The notes: generated from the letters alone by a model not told the origin. A DNA stretch of 64,000 bases from Motilibacter rhizosphaerae (GCF_004216915.1 NZ_SGXD01000006.1:58784-122783), one strand, 5' to 3'. Positions 46,094 through 55,383 are shown, counted from the first letter of the stretch. Program-made: numbers and translations.

Positions 46094-46884
46094 TAGGGGA
46101 ACGCCACGTCGCACACCTCGTCGTCGGGCGCGGCGGAGGGGAAGTGCGCGAAGTAGACCTCCCGCGGCCCGGCGCTCGGACGCAGGCCCTGCCCCTGCAG
46201 CCAGGCGGCGACCTCGTCATAGGCGGTGAGGATGCTGGGGAAGACGGTCTCGCGCTTGCGCAGCCGGACGTACGCCTCGCGGTGGGCGGGCTCGACGCGC
46301 ACGGCGGGGTCGTCCTCCGGCGCCGCCACCGGCAGGCAGACCTCCAGCGGGCCGTCGCTGTCCTCGGTCACCAGGCCGTGGAAGACGAGGAGCATCGGGC
46401 CGCTGGGACCGCCGTACGCCGCGGCGCGCTCCTCGAGCCGCGCCACCGCGGCCGGCACCCACGCCGGCATCTCGGGCTGGGTGATGGTGCGCTGCTCGCT
46501 GAGCACCCGCTGCTGCGGCACCTCGCGCTGCTGGACGTCGTGCACGGCTCCTCCTCCTGCTGACGGGTCCTCCCACTGGGCGAGCAGGGCGGCCACGAGC
46601 GCGCGCTGGCCGGCCACCCGGCGCTCGGTCTCGTCCCAGTACGCCGCGAGCAGCTCCGCGCGCGCCGCCGCCGGCGCGGCGAGGACCGCCGCCACGCGGT
46701 CCAGCGGCATGCCGAGCCTGCGCAGCCGCACGACGAGCCGGGCGTCCTCGAGCTGGGTGGCGGCGTAGCGGCGGTAGCCGTTGGCCGGGTCGACCGTGGC
46801 GGGCACGAGCAGCCCGCGCTGCTCGTAGACCCGCAGCGCCTTCGGCGACAGCAGCGAGCGGCGGGAGAACTCCCCGCTGCCCAT
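46090..46884 (-). CDS. MerR-family regulator with GyrI-like effector domain
   Basis: A 264-residue transcription factor. The N-terminal winged-helix MerR domain is clear (LLSPKALRVYEQRGLLVPA, NGYRRYAATQLEDARLV), followed by a dimerisation helix and a C-terminal GyrI-like/AraC-effector-binding domain (about 120-264), as in BmrR-type drug sensors. Targets are unknown. ATG 46884 with GAGGGG five bases upstream is preferred over a GTG 21 bases earlier. Confidence 0.87.
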   Translation of the reverse strand: MGSGEFSRRSLLSPKALRVYEQRGLLVPATVDPANGYRRYAATQLEDARLVVRLRRLGMPLDRVAAVLAAPAAARAELLAAYWDETERRVAGQRALVAALLAQWEDPSAGGGAVHDVQQREVPQQRVLSEQRTITQPEMPAWVPAAVARLEERAAAYGGPSGPMLLVFHGLVTEDSDGPLEVCLPVAAPEDDPAVRVEPAHREAYVRLRKRETVFPSILTAYDEVAAWLQGQGLRPSAGPREVYFAHFPSAAPDDEVCDVAFPY

Positions 46885-46947
46885 CAGCCCCTCGTCGCCC
46901 TGCACGCCCTCACCCTCGGGCCTGCCCCAGGGGCGGGGTCAAGGGGT

Positions 46948-48039
46948 CTAGACGTAGCGCTCGAGGATGGAGGACTCCGCCAGGCGGGAGAGCCCCTCGC
47001 GGACGGTGCGCGCCCGGGACTCCCCGACGCCCTCGACCGCCTGGAGGTCGTCGATGTTGGCGGCGAGCAGCTTCTGCAGGCTGCCGAAGTGCTCGACGAG
47101 GCGGTCGACGACGGGCGCGGGCAGGCGGGGGACCTTGGCCAGCAGCCGGTAGCCGCGTGGGCTGACCGCCGCGTCGAGCCCGTCGCCGGTGGTGCCGAAG
47201 CCGAGGGAGCGGGCGACGGCCCCGAGGTCGAGCAGGCCGGCCGCGTCGAGGGAGTCGAGCTCGGCGAGCACGTCCTCGACGCTGCGCGCGCGCCGCCCGC
47301 CGCCGCTGGGGAGGTAGTCGCGCGCGACGAGCTCGCGGTCGGACTCCACGCCCGCGACGAGCTCCTCGAGCTGGAGGCTGAGCAGGCGGCCGTCGGTGCC
47401 GAGCTCGACGACGTAGCCCTCGATCTCGTCGGCGATGCGGCGCACCATCTCGAGGCGCTGGGCGACCGCGCTGACGTCGCGGACGGTGACGAGGTCCTCG
47501 ATCTCCAGCGCCGAGAGCGTGCCGGACACCTCGTCGAGGCGGAGCTTGTAGCGCTCCAGGGTGGCGAGCGCCTGGTTGGCGCGGCTGAGGATCTGCGCGC
47601 TGTCCTCGAGGGCGTAGCGCCGGCCGCCGGCGTAGAGCGCGACGATCGACATCGAGGCGCTCACCGAGACCACGGGCATGCCGAGCTGGCGCGAGACGCG
47701 CTCCGCGGTGCGGTGCCGGGTGCCGGACTCCTCGGTGGGGATCGTCGGGTCCGGGACGAGCTGGACCGCGGCGCGCAGGATGCGGGTGACGTCGGCGTCG
47801 CAGACCACCGCGCCGTCCATCTTGCAGAGCTCGCGCAGCCGCGTGGAGGAGAACTCGACGTCGAGGTTGAAGCCGCCGGTGCACAGGGCCTCGACGGAGC
47901 GGTCGTAGCCGAGCACGATCAGCGCGCCCGTGCGCCCGCGCAGGATCCGCTCCAGGCCCTCGCGCAGCGGGGTGCCGGGGGCCAGCTTGGCCAGGATCGA
48001 GCGCAGCGGGTCATCGGTCGACTGGCGGTCGCTCGGCAC
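46948..48039 (-). CDS. disA: Diadenylate cyclase DisA
   Basis: Makes c-di-AMP from two ATP and scans DNA for damage. A 363-residue protein. The N-terminal DAC domain has the DGA motif in KMDGAVV and the RHR motif in [10 protein letters not shown]; a helical linker follows, then a C-terminal helix-hairpin-helix DNA-binding domain ([17 protein letters not shown]). All key motifs are intact. The GTG start has GAGGAGC upstream. It lies downstream of radA, the usual pair, with a 103-base gap. Confidence 0.96.
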   Translation of the reverse strand: MPSDRQSTDDPLRSILAKLAPGTPLREGLERILRGRTGALIVLGYDRSVEALCTGGFNLDVEFSSTRLRELCKMDGAVVCDADVTRILRAAVQLVPDPTIPTEESGTRHRTAERVSRQLGMPVVSVSASMSIVALYAGGRRYALEDSAQILSRANQALATLERYKLRLDEVSGTLSALEIEDLVTVRDVSAVAQRLEMVRRIADEIEGYVVELGTDGRLLSLQLEELVAGVESDRELVARDYLPSGGGRRARSVEDVLAELDSLDAAGLLDLGAVARSLGFGTTGDGLDAAVSPRGYRLLAKVPRLPAPVVDRLVEHFGSLQKLLAANIDDLQAVEGVGESRARTVREGLSRLAESSILERYV

Positions 48040-48072
48040 GGCGCTCCTCGGCCCTCGTCGGCGGTCACGGAG

Positions 48073-48078
48073 AGTCTA
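48073..48078 (-). promoter_or_regulatory. -10 element of disA
   Basis: TAGACT on the minus strand 33 bases before the disA start, in the radA-disA gap; suggests disA has its own promoter. Confidence 0.4.
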
Positions 48079-48142
48079 ACCGGGCGCTCGCGCGGCCCCC
48101 GCCGTCCACCGTCCTCGCGCCCGGTCCGGCGAGCAGCCCGCC

Positions 48143-49561
48143 CTACCCGCGCTCGGGCGGGCGCGGCTGCGGCGTCGTCCGCTGCAGCCGGACCGCCGCC
48201 TCCACCGCCGAGGCGATGTCCGCGGCGCGCACGACCGTCATCCCGGGCGGCACCTCGTAGCTGCCCGGCGGCACCACCGCCTGGCGGAAGCCGAGCCGCT
48301 TGGCCTCGGCCAGCCGCCGCTCCACCCCGAGGCAGGCCCGGACCTCGCCCGCGAGGCCGAGCTCGCCGGCGGCGACGAGCCCCGGCGGCAGGGGCAGCTC
48401 GTGCTGCGCGCTGAGGACCGCCAGCGCGACGGCGAGGTCGGAGGCCGGCTCGGCGAGCCGCACCCCGCCCACGGTGGCGAGGAAGACGTCGCGGTCGCGC
48501 AGCCGGACGCCCGCGCGCCGCTCGAGCACCGCGAGCACCATGGCGGTGCGGGCGCTGTCGAGCCCGTTGGTCGCGCGGCGCGGCTGGGGCGAGGCGGAGG
48601 GCGCCACGAGGGCCTGGACCTCGGCGAGCAGCGGGCGGCGGCCCTCCAGGGTCACCGCGGTGCACGTGCCGGCGACCGGGGTGAGGTGCCGGGTGACGAA
48701 CAACCCGCTGGGGTCGGCCACCTCGAAGATCCCGGCGTCGGCCAGCTCGAAGCAGCCCACCTCGTCGGTCGGGCCGTAGCGGTTCTTCACCGCCCGCACG
48801 AGGCGCAGCCGGGACGCCCTGTCGCCCTCGACCTGGAGGACGACGTCGACGAGGTGCTCGAGCTGGCGGGGGCCCGCGATGCCGCCGTCCTTGGTGACGT
48901 GCCCGACGAGCACGGTCGCGATCCCGCGCTCCTTCGCGGTGCGGGTGACGGTCGCCGCCACCTCGCGCACCTGCGTGACGCCGCCGGCCACGCCGTCCAC
49001 GTCCGCCGACGCGAAGGTCTGCACGGAGTCGACGACGAGCAGGCCGGGGGAGACCGCGTCCACGTGGCTGAGCAGGGCGCCGAGGTCCTGCTCGGCGGCG
49101 AGGTAGAGCTCGGGCGACACGGCGCCCACCCGCTCGGCGCGCAGCCGCACCTGGCCGGCCGACTCCTCGCCGGTGACGTACAGCGTGGGGGCCCCCGGCC
49201 GGGCGCAGCGCGCGGCGACCTCGAGCAGCAGCGTCGACTTGCCGACGCCCGGCTCGCCGGCCAGCAGGACGACGGCCCCGGGCACGAGCCCGCCACCCAG
49301 CACCCGGTCGAGCTCGCCGACGCCGGTCGGGCGGGCGCTGGCCTGCTGCAGGTCGACCTCGCCGATGGGCCGGGCGGGCGCCGTCACCGCCCCCGCGCGG
49401 GTCTGCCCCACGACCGGGCCCGGCTCCTCGAGCGTCCCCCACGCGCTGCACTCGCCGCAACGCCCCACCCACTTCGCCGTCGTCCACCCGCACTCCGCGC
49501 AGCGGTACGCCGCCCGCTCCCGGCCCTTCGCCGTCCTGCTGCTCCCGCGCACCGCTGCCAT
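48143..49561 (-). CDS. radA: DNA repair protein RadA/Sms
   Basis: Recombination helicase-like protein of 472 residues. N-terminal four-Cys zinc finger (YRCAECGW, GRCGECSAW), Walker A GEPGVGKST, the RadA-specific KNRYG motif (usually KNRFG) in AVKNRYGPTDEVG, and a C-terminal Lon-like domain. The frame opens at 49585 but ATG 49561 is chosen because TACCGT ends seven bases before it. Upstream of disA. Confidence 0.95.
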   Translation of the reverse strand: MAAVRGSSRTAKGRERAAYRCAECGWTTAKWVGRCGECSAWGTLEEPGPVVGQTRAGAVTAPARPIGEVDLQQASARPTGVGELDRVLGGGLVPGAVVLLAGEPGVGKSTLLLEVAARCARPGAPTLYVTGEESAGQVRLRAERVGAVSPELYLAAEQDLGALLSHVDAVSPGLLVVDSVQTFASADVDGVAGGVTQVREVAATVTRTAKERGIATVLVGHVTKDGGIAGPRQLEHLVDVVLQVEGDRASRLRLVRAVKNRYGPTDEVGCFELADAGIFEVADPSGLFVTRHLTPVAGTCTAVTLEGRRPLLAEVQALVAPSASPQPRRATNGLDSARTAMVLAVLERRAGVRLRDRDVFLATVGGVRLAEPASDLAVALAVLSAQHELPLPPGLVAAGELGLAGEVRACLGVERRLAEAKRLGFRQAVVPPGSYEVPPGMTVVRAADIASAVEAAVRLQRTTPQPRPPERG

Positions 49562-49568
49562 GCCCCGC

Positions 49569-49574
49569 ACGGTA
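49569..49574 (-). promoter_or_regulatory. -10 element of radA (leaderless)
   Basis: TACCGT on the minus strand, seven bases before the ATG at 49561; no Shine-Dalgarno sequence. Confidence 0.5.
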
Positions 49575-49636
49575 GGCGAGACCACCGACAGAGCCGGTCA
49601 GGCGCGACCACCGGCCGGACCCCGGGCACCGGGTGC

Positions 49637-49642
49637 CATGCT
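49637..49642 (+). promoter_or_regulatory. Possible -10 of the NUDIX gene
   Basis: CATGCT ends six bases before the GTG at 49649; first base deviates from consensus. Confidence 0.35.
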
Positions 49643-49648
49643 GGCCAG

Positions 49649-50311
49649 GTGGCAGCTGCAGAGGGGTACGCCGGGCTCGCGCCCGAGGAGGCCGTCCGCC
49701 GCGCGGTGGTCGAGCTCGCCGCGGTCGCGCAGACCGGGCTGCACTACGCCGAGGACCCCTTCGACCGGGCGCGCTACGCGCAGGTCGCCGACGTGGCCGA
49801 GGCGCTGCGCGCCGTCGTCGCATCGGGCTCGGTCGCCGGGCTGCGCCCCCTGGTCGACCCGGACGGCGGGCACGCGACGCCCAAGGTCGACGTCCGTGGC
49901 GTCGTGCTGGACGACCAGGAGCGGGTGCTGCTGGTCCGCGAGCGCTCCGACGGGCGCTGGACCCCGCCCGGCGGCTGGTGCGACCCGCTGGAGCCGCCGA
50001 CCGCGTCCGCGCTGCGGGAGATCACCGAGGAGGCGGGCGTGACGGCGCGCGTCGTGCGCCTCGCGGGCGTCCTCGACCGCGACCTGCGCGGCCACCTGCC
50101 CAAGCACCCGACCGCCGTCTACAAGCTGCTCTTCGTCTGCCGGCCGGTCGACCTGGGCAGCGGCACGCAGGACGCGAAGGAGATCCTCGACGTCGGGTGG
50201 TTCCCGCTCGACGACCTGCCCCCGCTGTCGCAGAGCCGGATCACGGTCGAGGAGCTCGAGATCTGCCGCGCCGCGCTGCGCGACCCCGCGCTGCCGACCG
50301 TCGTCGACTAG
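49649..50311 (+). CDS. NUDIX hydrolase with N-terminal helical domain
   Basis: A 220-residue protein with a helical N-terminal domain (~1-65; AVVELAAVAQTGLHYAED) and a NUDIX domain. The NUDIX box GGWCDPLEPPTASALREI plus TEEAG fits G-x5-E-x7-REUxEExGU, so catalysis should work. The arrangement is seen in ADP-ribose pyrophosphatase-like proteins, but the substrate is not determinable. GTG start inferred from the upstream -10-like element. Confidence 0.88.
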   Translation: MAAAEGYAGLAPEEAVRRAVVELAAVAQTGLHYAEDPFDRARYAQVADVAEALRAVVASGSVAGLRPLVDPDGGHATPKVDVRGVVLDDQERVLLVRERSDGRWTPPGGWCDPLEPPTASALREITEEAGVTARVVRLAGVLDRDLRGHLPKHPTAVYKLLFVCRPVDLGSGTQDAKEILDVGWFPLDDLPPLSQSRITVEELEICRAALRDPALPTVVD

Positions 50312-50462
50312 CCCTCGGGCCCTGGGTACTCAGGGACGGAGCGGCCGGCACGGCCAGCGAGGTGAGCAACGCCTGCTCAGGAGGGCACCGCCCGCGCCGG
50401 CCAGAGTGTGACCGAGGCGGACGACGCGCCGCTCCGACACACGAAGGACAGGCGAGCACACG

Positions 50463-50822
50463 ATGTTCAAGCAGCTGAAGGCCCTCCGCGAGACCACCGC
50501 CGCCGTGCCCGGCATGCTCCAGGACGCCGCGGCCCTGCGCGACGCCGCGCAGCACTACCAGGCGTCCGCCGCCGCGCCCACGAGCTCCGGCCTGGCGAGC
50601 GGTGACGCGCGGCTGGCGCCGATCGCCGGGATCGACCTCGCGACGTACGCCCGCATCTCGAAGCTGTCGATGACGACCGGCCAGCCCGCGGACGCCGTCG
50701 CAGAGCAGCAGGGCTTCGGAGCCGACGCGTGGACCGCGGCCGCGACCGGCTGGGTGGCGCGGATGCGCGGCGACATGGGGCTCGCCGTGCAGTACGGCAA
50801 CCTGTACGCGAGCGCGTCCTGA
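50463..50822 (+). CDS. Small conserved-looking protein of unknown function
   Basis: A 119-residue soluble protein. The N-terminus is an amphipathic helix (MFKQLKALRETTAAVPGML), followed by an Ala-rich linker and a compact C-terminal domain (PIAGIDLATYARISKLSMTT, GFGADAWTAAATGWVARM, AVQYGNLYASAS) reminiscent of small actinobacterial proteins of unknown function. The ATG overlaps nothing upstream; the next gene overlaps its stop by one base. The 151 bases before it hold no clear promoter. Confidence 0.68.
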   Translation: MFKQLKALRETTAAVPGMLQDAAALRDAAQHYQASAAAPTSSGLASGDARLAPIAGIDLATYARISKLSMTTGQPADAVAEQQGFGADAWTAAATGWVARMRGDMGLAVQYGNLYASAS

Positions 50823-51217
50823 TGGGGGTGCTGCGCGACGCCCGCGCGGCGGTCCGCGCGAGCAGGGCGCTGACCGGCCCGGACCACGACCCCGCGGCGC
50901 AGCTGCGGGCGGGCTCCACGCGCATCCGGGAGATGACCGCGCTGCTCGAGGCGCAGGACCCCCAGCGCTCGCTGGGACCCGGTGCCGTGCGGACAGCGGC
51001 CACCGTCGTGCGGACGGCTGCCACCGGCAGCAGCGTCAACGGCCAGCCGGTGCTGCAGGTCTCGCTGCTCGTCCTGCTGCCCGGGCAGCCGCCCGTGCCG
51101 ACCACGGTCACCGCGCCGGTGCCGGTGGACCAGCTCGCGGCCCTGCGGCCGGCGAGCGAGGTCGCCGTGCTCGTCGACCCAGCGCAGCCCGGGCAGGCGG
51201 TGCTCGTCTGGTCCTAG
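50822..51217 (+). CDS. Small protein of unknown function, coupled to previous gene
   Basis: A 131-residue protein. The N-terminal half is helical (VLRDARAAVRASRALTG, TRIREMTALLEAQ). The C-terminal half is a small beta domain with the pattern VNGQPVLQVSLLVLLPGQ then LAALRPASEVAVLVDPAQ, typical of OB-like domains in actinobacterial membrane-associated proteins. The ATG overlaps the previous stop (TGATG). Its TAG shares CTAG with the convergent gene. Function unknown. Confidence 0.65.
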   Translation: MGVLRDARAAVRASRALTGPDHDPAAQLRAGSTRIREMTALLEAQDPQRSLGPGAVRTAATVVRTAATGSSVNGQPVLQVSLLVLLPGQPPVPTTVTAPVPVDQLAALRPASEVAVLVDPAQPGQAVLVWS

Positions 51218-53145
51218 CGGGCCTCGGGGACGGCGCCGTCCGCGTACGCCGGAGTGGCGCGCAGCAGCCCGCCGGTCGTGCGCGGGTCGTCCGGGCGCGC
51301 GAACAGGTAGCCCTGGCCGTAGCGGCAGCCGAGCTCGCGCAGCAGGGCCAGCTGCTCGGGCGTCTCGACGCCCTCCGCCGTGACGGGGATGCCGAGGGCG
51401 TCGGCCATGGCGGTGATGGCCGTCACGAGGGCGCGCTTCTCGGTACTGGTCGTGAGGTCGGCGACGAACGAGCGGTCGATCTTCAGGACGTCCATCGGCA
51501 GCCGCTCGAGGTAGGACAGCGACGAGTAGCCGGTGCCGAAGTCGTCGAGGTGCAGCTGGACGCCCAGCGCCCGCAGGTCGGCGAGGGTGTGCCCGATCCC
51601 GGGTGAGTCCGCGAGCAGGACGCTCTCGGTGAGCTCGAGCGCGAGCGAGCTCCCGGGGACCCCGTGCTGGTCGAGCGCCGCGGCGACGCTGTCGACGAAG
51701 CCCGCCCGCAGCTGGCGCGAGGAGACGTTGACGGCGAGCACGAACGGCGGCGGGACCGTCCCCTCGGCCTGCCACTCGGCGAGCTGGCGCGCGGCCTCGT
51801 CGAGGACGCGCGCCCCGAGCGGGACGATCAGCCGGGTCTCCTCCGCCAGCGGGATGAAGGTGCCGGGCGGGACCGGGCCGAGCTGCGGGTGCCGCCACCG
51901 CAGGAGCGCCTCCGCGCCGTGCCACGTGCCCGTGCGGAGGTCGAGCACGGGCTGGTAGTGCAGGTGGAACTGCCGGCGGGCGACCCCGTCGCGCAGCGCC
52001 GAGTCCAGGCGCAGGCGGCTGTGGGCGGCATGGCGCATCTGCTCGTCGTAGACCGCGTGGCCGTGCCCGCCCGGCGCCTTGGCCTGGTACATCGCCGCGT
52101 CGGCCTCGCGCAGCAGCGTCGTGGGGTCGGCGCCCCGCTCGTCGGCCAGCGCGAGACCGATCGAGCCCGAGCTCCACAGCTCGCCGTCGCCGGTGCCGAA
52201 CGGCTGCTCCCAGATGCCGCTGATCCGGGTCACGAGGTCGGAGGGGTCGACCTGCCCGGACGTCCGGACGACGACCGCGAACTCGTCACCGCCCAGCCGG
52301 ACGACCGTCGCCCCCGTGTCCGCCGTGGCGGTGCTCAGCCGGGCGGCCGTGAGCGCGAGCAGCTCGTCCCCCGTGTCGTGGCCGTACGTGTCGTTGACCA
52401 GCTTGAAGTCGTCGAGGTCGATGAGCGCGACGGCGACGGTGCCCCCGTGCCGGTCCCGCTCGCGCAGCGCGGCGGCGGTGTGCGTGGCGTAGACCCGGCG
52501 GTTGGCCAGCCCGGTGAGCGGGTCGCGGGTGGCCAGGTCCTGCAGCCGCAGCTCGCTCGTCCGCATGCGCCCCGCGGCCCAGGCGACCAGGGTGGTCGCG
52601 GCGGCCACGGTCCCCATCGTCATGGCCCAGAGCGACACCGCCGTGCCCAGCGGGGGGTGGACCGCGGCCAGCGAGGCCGCGAGCACGGCGCCCACCCAGG
52701 CGGCGTGCTCCGCGGCGTGGCGGCGGGAGAAGAAGAACGCCGTGAACGGCGTCGCCCACACCCAGAACCACCGGAGGTCGTTCGACGGGTCGCGCGCGGC
52801 GACGTACGCGACAGCGATGACCAGCTGGATCAGCGCGATGACGGCGTGCAGCGGAGCGGCCCGTCGCCGGAGGTCGGAGAGCGCGACGAGGACGACGCCG
52901 CCGACGACCGCCACGCAGGCCATCGCCGCGACCACGGGCCGGCCGTGGGCGGTCCGGTCGGGCAGGGCGAGCCAGACCAGGGCGAGCACCCCGCCGCAGA
53001 CGTAGAGCAGGCCCACCGCGCGGTACTCCTCGGGCACGCGGGGACCGCCCAGGGCAGTGCTCTCCGGGTCCCGGGCGGGGTCCAGGGCCTGACCGTCGTG
53101 CGCGGCCACGTCCCCGTCATCCCCTGCTCCCGCGCGAGGAACCAC
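51214..53145 (-). CDS. Membrane GGDEF-EAL protein
   Basis: A 643-residue c-di-GMP enzyme. The N-terminus has about six TM helices (to ~200). GGDEF follows, with intact RLGGDEF and DLDDFKLVNDTYGH. EAL follows, with GAEALLRW, DDFGTGYSSL and VTAEGVE, so both synthesis and breakdown are possible. The frame runs far upstream but the GTG at 53145 is chosen because TAGTGT ends seven bases before it. It converges on the small-gene pair. Confidence 0.93.
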   Translation of the reverse strand: MVPRAGAGDDGDVAAHDGQALDPARDPESTALGGPRVPEEYRAVGLLYVCGGVLALVWLALPDRTAHGRPVVAAMACVAVVGGVVLVALSDLRRRAAPLHAVIALIQLVIAVAYVAARDPSNDLRWFWVWATPFTAFFFSRRHAAEHAAWVGAVLAASLAAVHPPLGTAVSLWAMTMGTVAAATTLVAWAAGRMRTSELRLQDLATRDPLTGLANRRVYATHTAAALRERDRHGGTVAVALIDLDDFKLVNDTYGHDTGDELLALTAARLSTATADTGATVVRLGGDEFAVVVRTSGQVDPSDLVTRISGIWEQPFGTGDGELWSSGSIGLALADERGADPTTLLREADAAMYQAKAPGGHGHAVYDEQMRHAAHSRLRLDSALRDGVARRQFHLHYQPVLDLRTGTWHGAEALLRWRHPQLGPVPPGTFIPLAEETRLIVPLGARVLDEAARQLAEWQAEGTVPPPFVLAVNVSSRQLRAGFVDSVAAALDQHGVPGSSLALELTESVLLADSPGIGHTLADLRALGVQLHLDDFGTGYSSLSYLERLPMDVLKIDRSFVADLTTSTEKRALVTAITAMADALGIPVTAEGVETPEQLALLRELGCRYGQGYLFARPDDPRTTGGLLRATPAYADGAVPEAR

Positions 53146-53152
53146 GCGGCCG

Positions 53153-53158
53153 ACACTA
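53153..53158 (-). promoter_or_regulatory. -10 element of the GGDEF-EAL gene (leaderless)
   Basis: TAGTGT on the minus strand ends seven bases before the GTG at 53145; no Shine-Dalgarno sequence. Confidence 0.5.
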
Positions 53159-53208
53159 GGGGCGGGCCGGCGCCGCGGACCAGCCCCTGGGCTGAGGAGC
53201 GTGGGCTG

Positions 53209-54411
53209 GTGGCTGGGCGAGCGGACCGCGGCGTGACGCCGCTGCAGTTCGTCGTCGGGTTCGGGATGGTGTCGGCGTGCGCGGACGTGGTCTACGAGGG
53301 GGCGCGGAGCCTCATCGGCCCGTACCTCGTCTCGCTGGGGGCGAGCGCCGGCGTCGTCGGCCTGGTCACCGGCGCGGGGGAGGCGGCCGCCCTCGTGCTG
53401 CGGCTGGTCACCGGGCGCCTCGCCGACCGCACGCGCCGGCCGTGGCCGCAGACCGCCGTCGGGTACGCGCTGACCGCCGTCTGCGTCCCGCTCCTCGCGC
53501 TCACCTCGAGCCTGCTGCCGGCGGCGCTGCTCTACAACGGGGAGCGGGTCGGGAAGGCGGTCCGCACGCCCGCGCGGGACAGCATGCTCGCCCACGCCTC
53601 GGCCTCGCTGGGGCGGGGCTGGGCGTTCGGGCTGCACGAGGCGCTCGACCAGGTGGGGGCCATGGCCGGCCCCTTGCTGCTCGCCGCCGTGCTGGCCCTG
53701 GGTGGCAGCGACCACCTGGCCTTCGCCGTGCTGGCCGTGCCCGGCGCGCTCGCCCTGCTCGTGCTGGCCCGGCTGCGGCGCGCCGCCCCCGACCCCTCGC
53801 TGTGGGAGCCGGAGGCCGAGGTGGCGGAGAGGAAGCGGCTGCGCCTCGGCCGCGGGCTGCCGCGCCGCTTCTGGCACTACGCGGCGTTCTCCGCCACGAC
53901 CATGCTCGGGTTCTCCACCTGGGGCGTGCTCACGGTCCACCTGACGCACCGCCACCTCGTGCCGACGGCCGTCGTGCCCGTGCTGTACGCCGTGGCGATG
54001 GCCGCCGCCGGTGCCGCCGCCGTGGCCTTCGGCCGCGTCTACGACCGGGTCGGCCTGCGCGGCCTGCTCGTGCTGCCCCCGCTCGCGGTCGCGGTGCCGC
54101 TGCTGGCCTTCTCCGACCAGCGGCTGGCCCTGGTCGCGGGCGCGGTGGTCTGGGGCGCGGCGACGGGCGTCCACGACTCGACCCTGCGCGCGGCGGTGAC
54201 CGGGCTGGTGCCGAGCCAACGGCGTGGAGCGGGGTTCGGGACGTTCAGCGCGGTCTACGGGCTGGGCTGGCTCGCCGGGGCCGCCGTCATCGGGAGCCTC
54301 TACGAGCGGTCCGCGGCCGCAGCGACCTGGTACGTCGCGGGCGTGCAGTCGGTCGCGCTCCTGCTGCTGCTCCCGCTGGTCCGCCGACCGGCCGCGGGCA
54401 CTCGCGGCTGA
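53209..54411 (+). CDS. Major facilitator superfamily transporter
   Basis: A 400-residue membrane protein with about 11-12 helices. The loop 2-3 motif reads GRLADRTRRPW, and the N-terminal segment VVGFGMVSACADVVYEGARSL plus the RTPARDSMLAHAS region resemble MFS efflux-type proteins of actinobacteria. Substrate unknown. The GTG at 53209 has GAGGAG nine bases upstream; a second in-frame GTG at 53233 is possible. Confidence 0.85.
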   Translation: MAGRADRGVTPLQFVVGFGMVSACADVVYEGARSLIGPYLVSLGASAGVVGLVTGAGEAAALVLRLVTGRLADRTRRPWPQTAVGYALTAVCVPLLALTSSLLPAALLYNGERVGKAVRTPARDSMLAHASASLGRGWAFGLHEALDQVGAMAGPLLLAAVLALGGSDHLAFAVLAVPGALALLVLARLRRAAPDPSLWEPEAEVAERKRLRLGRGLPRRFWHYAAFSATTMLGFSTWGVLTVHLTHRHLVPTAVVPVLYAVAMAAAGAAAVAFGRVYDRVGLRGLLVLPPLAVAVPLLAFSDQRLALVAGAVVWGAATGVHDSTLRAAVTGLVPSQRRGAGFGTFSAVYGLGWLAGAAVIGSLYERSAAAATWYVAGVQSVALLLLLPLVRRPAAGTRG

Positions 54412-54422
54412 GTCCTGCGGGA

Positions 54423-54436
54423 CCGTCGTACGACGG
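54423..54436. promoter_or_regulatory. Palindrome CCGTCGTACGACGG
   Basis: Perfect 14-bp palindrome in the 83-base gap between the MFS and ZIP genes. It could be an operator or a small terminator. Confidence 0.3.
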
Positions 54437-54454
54437 CGCCCTGTCGTGCGACAC

Positions 54455-54473
54455 TGAGGGCAGCCTTGCCTCA
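54455..54473 (+). promoter_or_regulatory. Possible DtxR/IdeR-like box before the ZIP gene
   Basis: TGAGGGCAGCCTTGCCTCA matches about 14 of 19 positions of the iron-regulator consensus and is partly palindromic. It lies 22 bases before the metal transporter start. The match is imperfect. Confidence 0.3.
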
Positions 54474-54494
54474 CCCCTGCTCCCCGGAGGACGC

Positions 54495-55373
54495 ATGTCG
54501 CTCGCCCGCACGCTGCTGCTCGGCCTCGTCGCCGGCGTGACGATCGTGCTCGGGCTGCCGGTCGGGCGGATGCGCCGTCCGGCGCCGACCTTGCGCGTGG
54601 GCCTCAACGCGGTGGCCGTCGGCATCCTGCTCTTCCTCGTCTGGGACGTGCTGTCGGCCGCGTGGGAGCCCATCGACGCCGCGCTGGGCGACGTCCACGA
54701 GGGCAAGGGCGGGCTGGGGACGGCCATCGGCTACGGCCTGCTCGCCTCCGCTGGCCTCGCGGTCGGGCTGCTCGGCCTCGTCGGCTACGAGCGGTGGATG
54801 GCCCGGCTGACCTCCCCGCAGCGCTTCGGCCCGGGCGCGATGAGCGCGGCCGAGGCGGTCGCCCGTGGCCGGTCCGCCCGCGGCCTCGCCTCCTGGTCGA
54901 CGGCGCGCCAGCTCGCCCTGCTCATCGCCGTCGGCATCGGGCTGCACAACTTCGCCGAGGGCCTGGCGATCGGCCAGTCCGCCGCCAGCGGGGAGATCGC
55001 CCTCGCGACGCTGCTGGTCGTCGGGTTCGCCCTGCACAACGCGACCGAGGGCTTCGGCATCGTCGCCCCGCTGGCCGCCGACGTGGACGCCAGCGGCGAG
55101 GCGCGCCGTCCGAGCTGGGGCTTCCTGCTCACCCTCGCCGCGATCGGCGGCGGCCCCACCTTCGTCGGCACCTGGGTCGGGCACTCGTTCACCAGCGAGC
55201 CGCTCGCGGTCGCGTTCCTCACCCTCGCCGCGGGCTCGATCATCTACGTCGTCGTGCAGCTGCTCGGCGTCGCGGCCAAGGCGAAGCGGTCGGACCTCGT
55301 CGCGTACGGCCTGCTGGTCGGGCTGCTCGCCGGGTTCGTCACGGACGCGATCGTCACGGCCGGCGGGGCCTGA
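54495..55373 (+). CDS. ZIP-family metal transporter
   Basis: A 292-residue membrane protein with about eight helices. The metal-binding helices carry IGLHNFAEGLAIG and FALHNATEGFG, the paired His-Asn / Glu motifs of ZIP transporters for Zn2+ or Fe2+. The loop around residue 60 and the loop near 110-135 are variable. ATG with GGAGG seven bases upstream. A partly palindromic box upstream hints at metal control. Confidence 0.92.
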   Translation: MSLARTLLLGLVAGVTIVLGLPVGRMRRPAPTLRVGLNAVAVGILLFLVWDVLSAAWEPIDAALGDVHEGKGGLGTAIGYGLLASAGLAVGLLGLVGYERWMARLTSPQRFGPGAMSAAEAVARGRSARGLASWSTARQLALLIAVGIGLHNFAEGLAIGQSAASGEIALATLLVVGFALHNATEGFGIVAPLAADVDASGEARRPSWGFLLTLAAIGGGPTFVGTWVGHSFTSEPLAVAFLTLAAGSIIYVVVQLLGVAAKAKRSDLVAYGLLVGLLAGFVTDAIVTAGGA

Positions 55374-55383
55374 CGGGCTTCCC

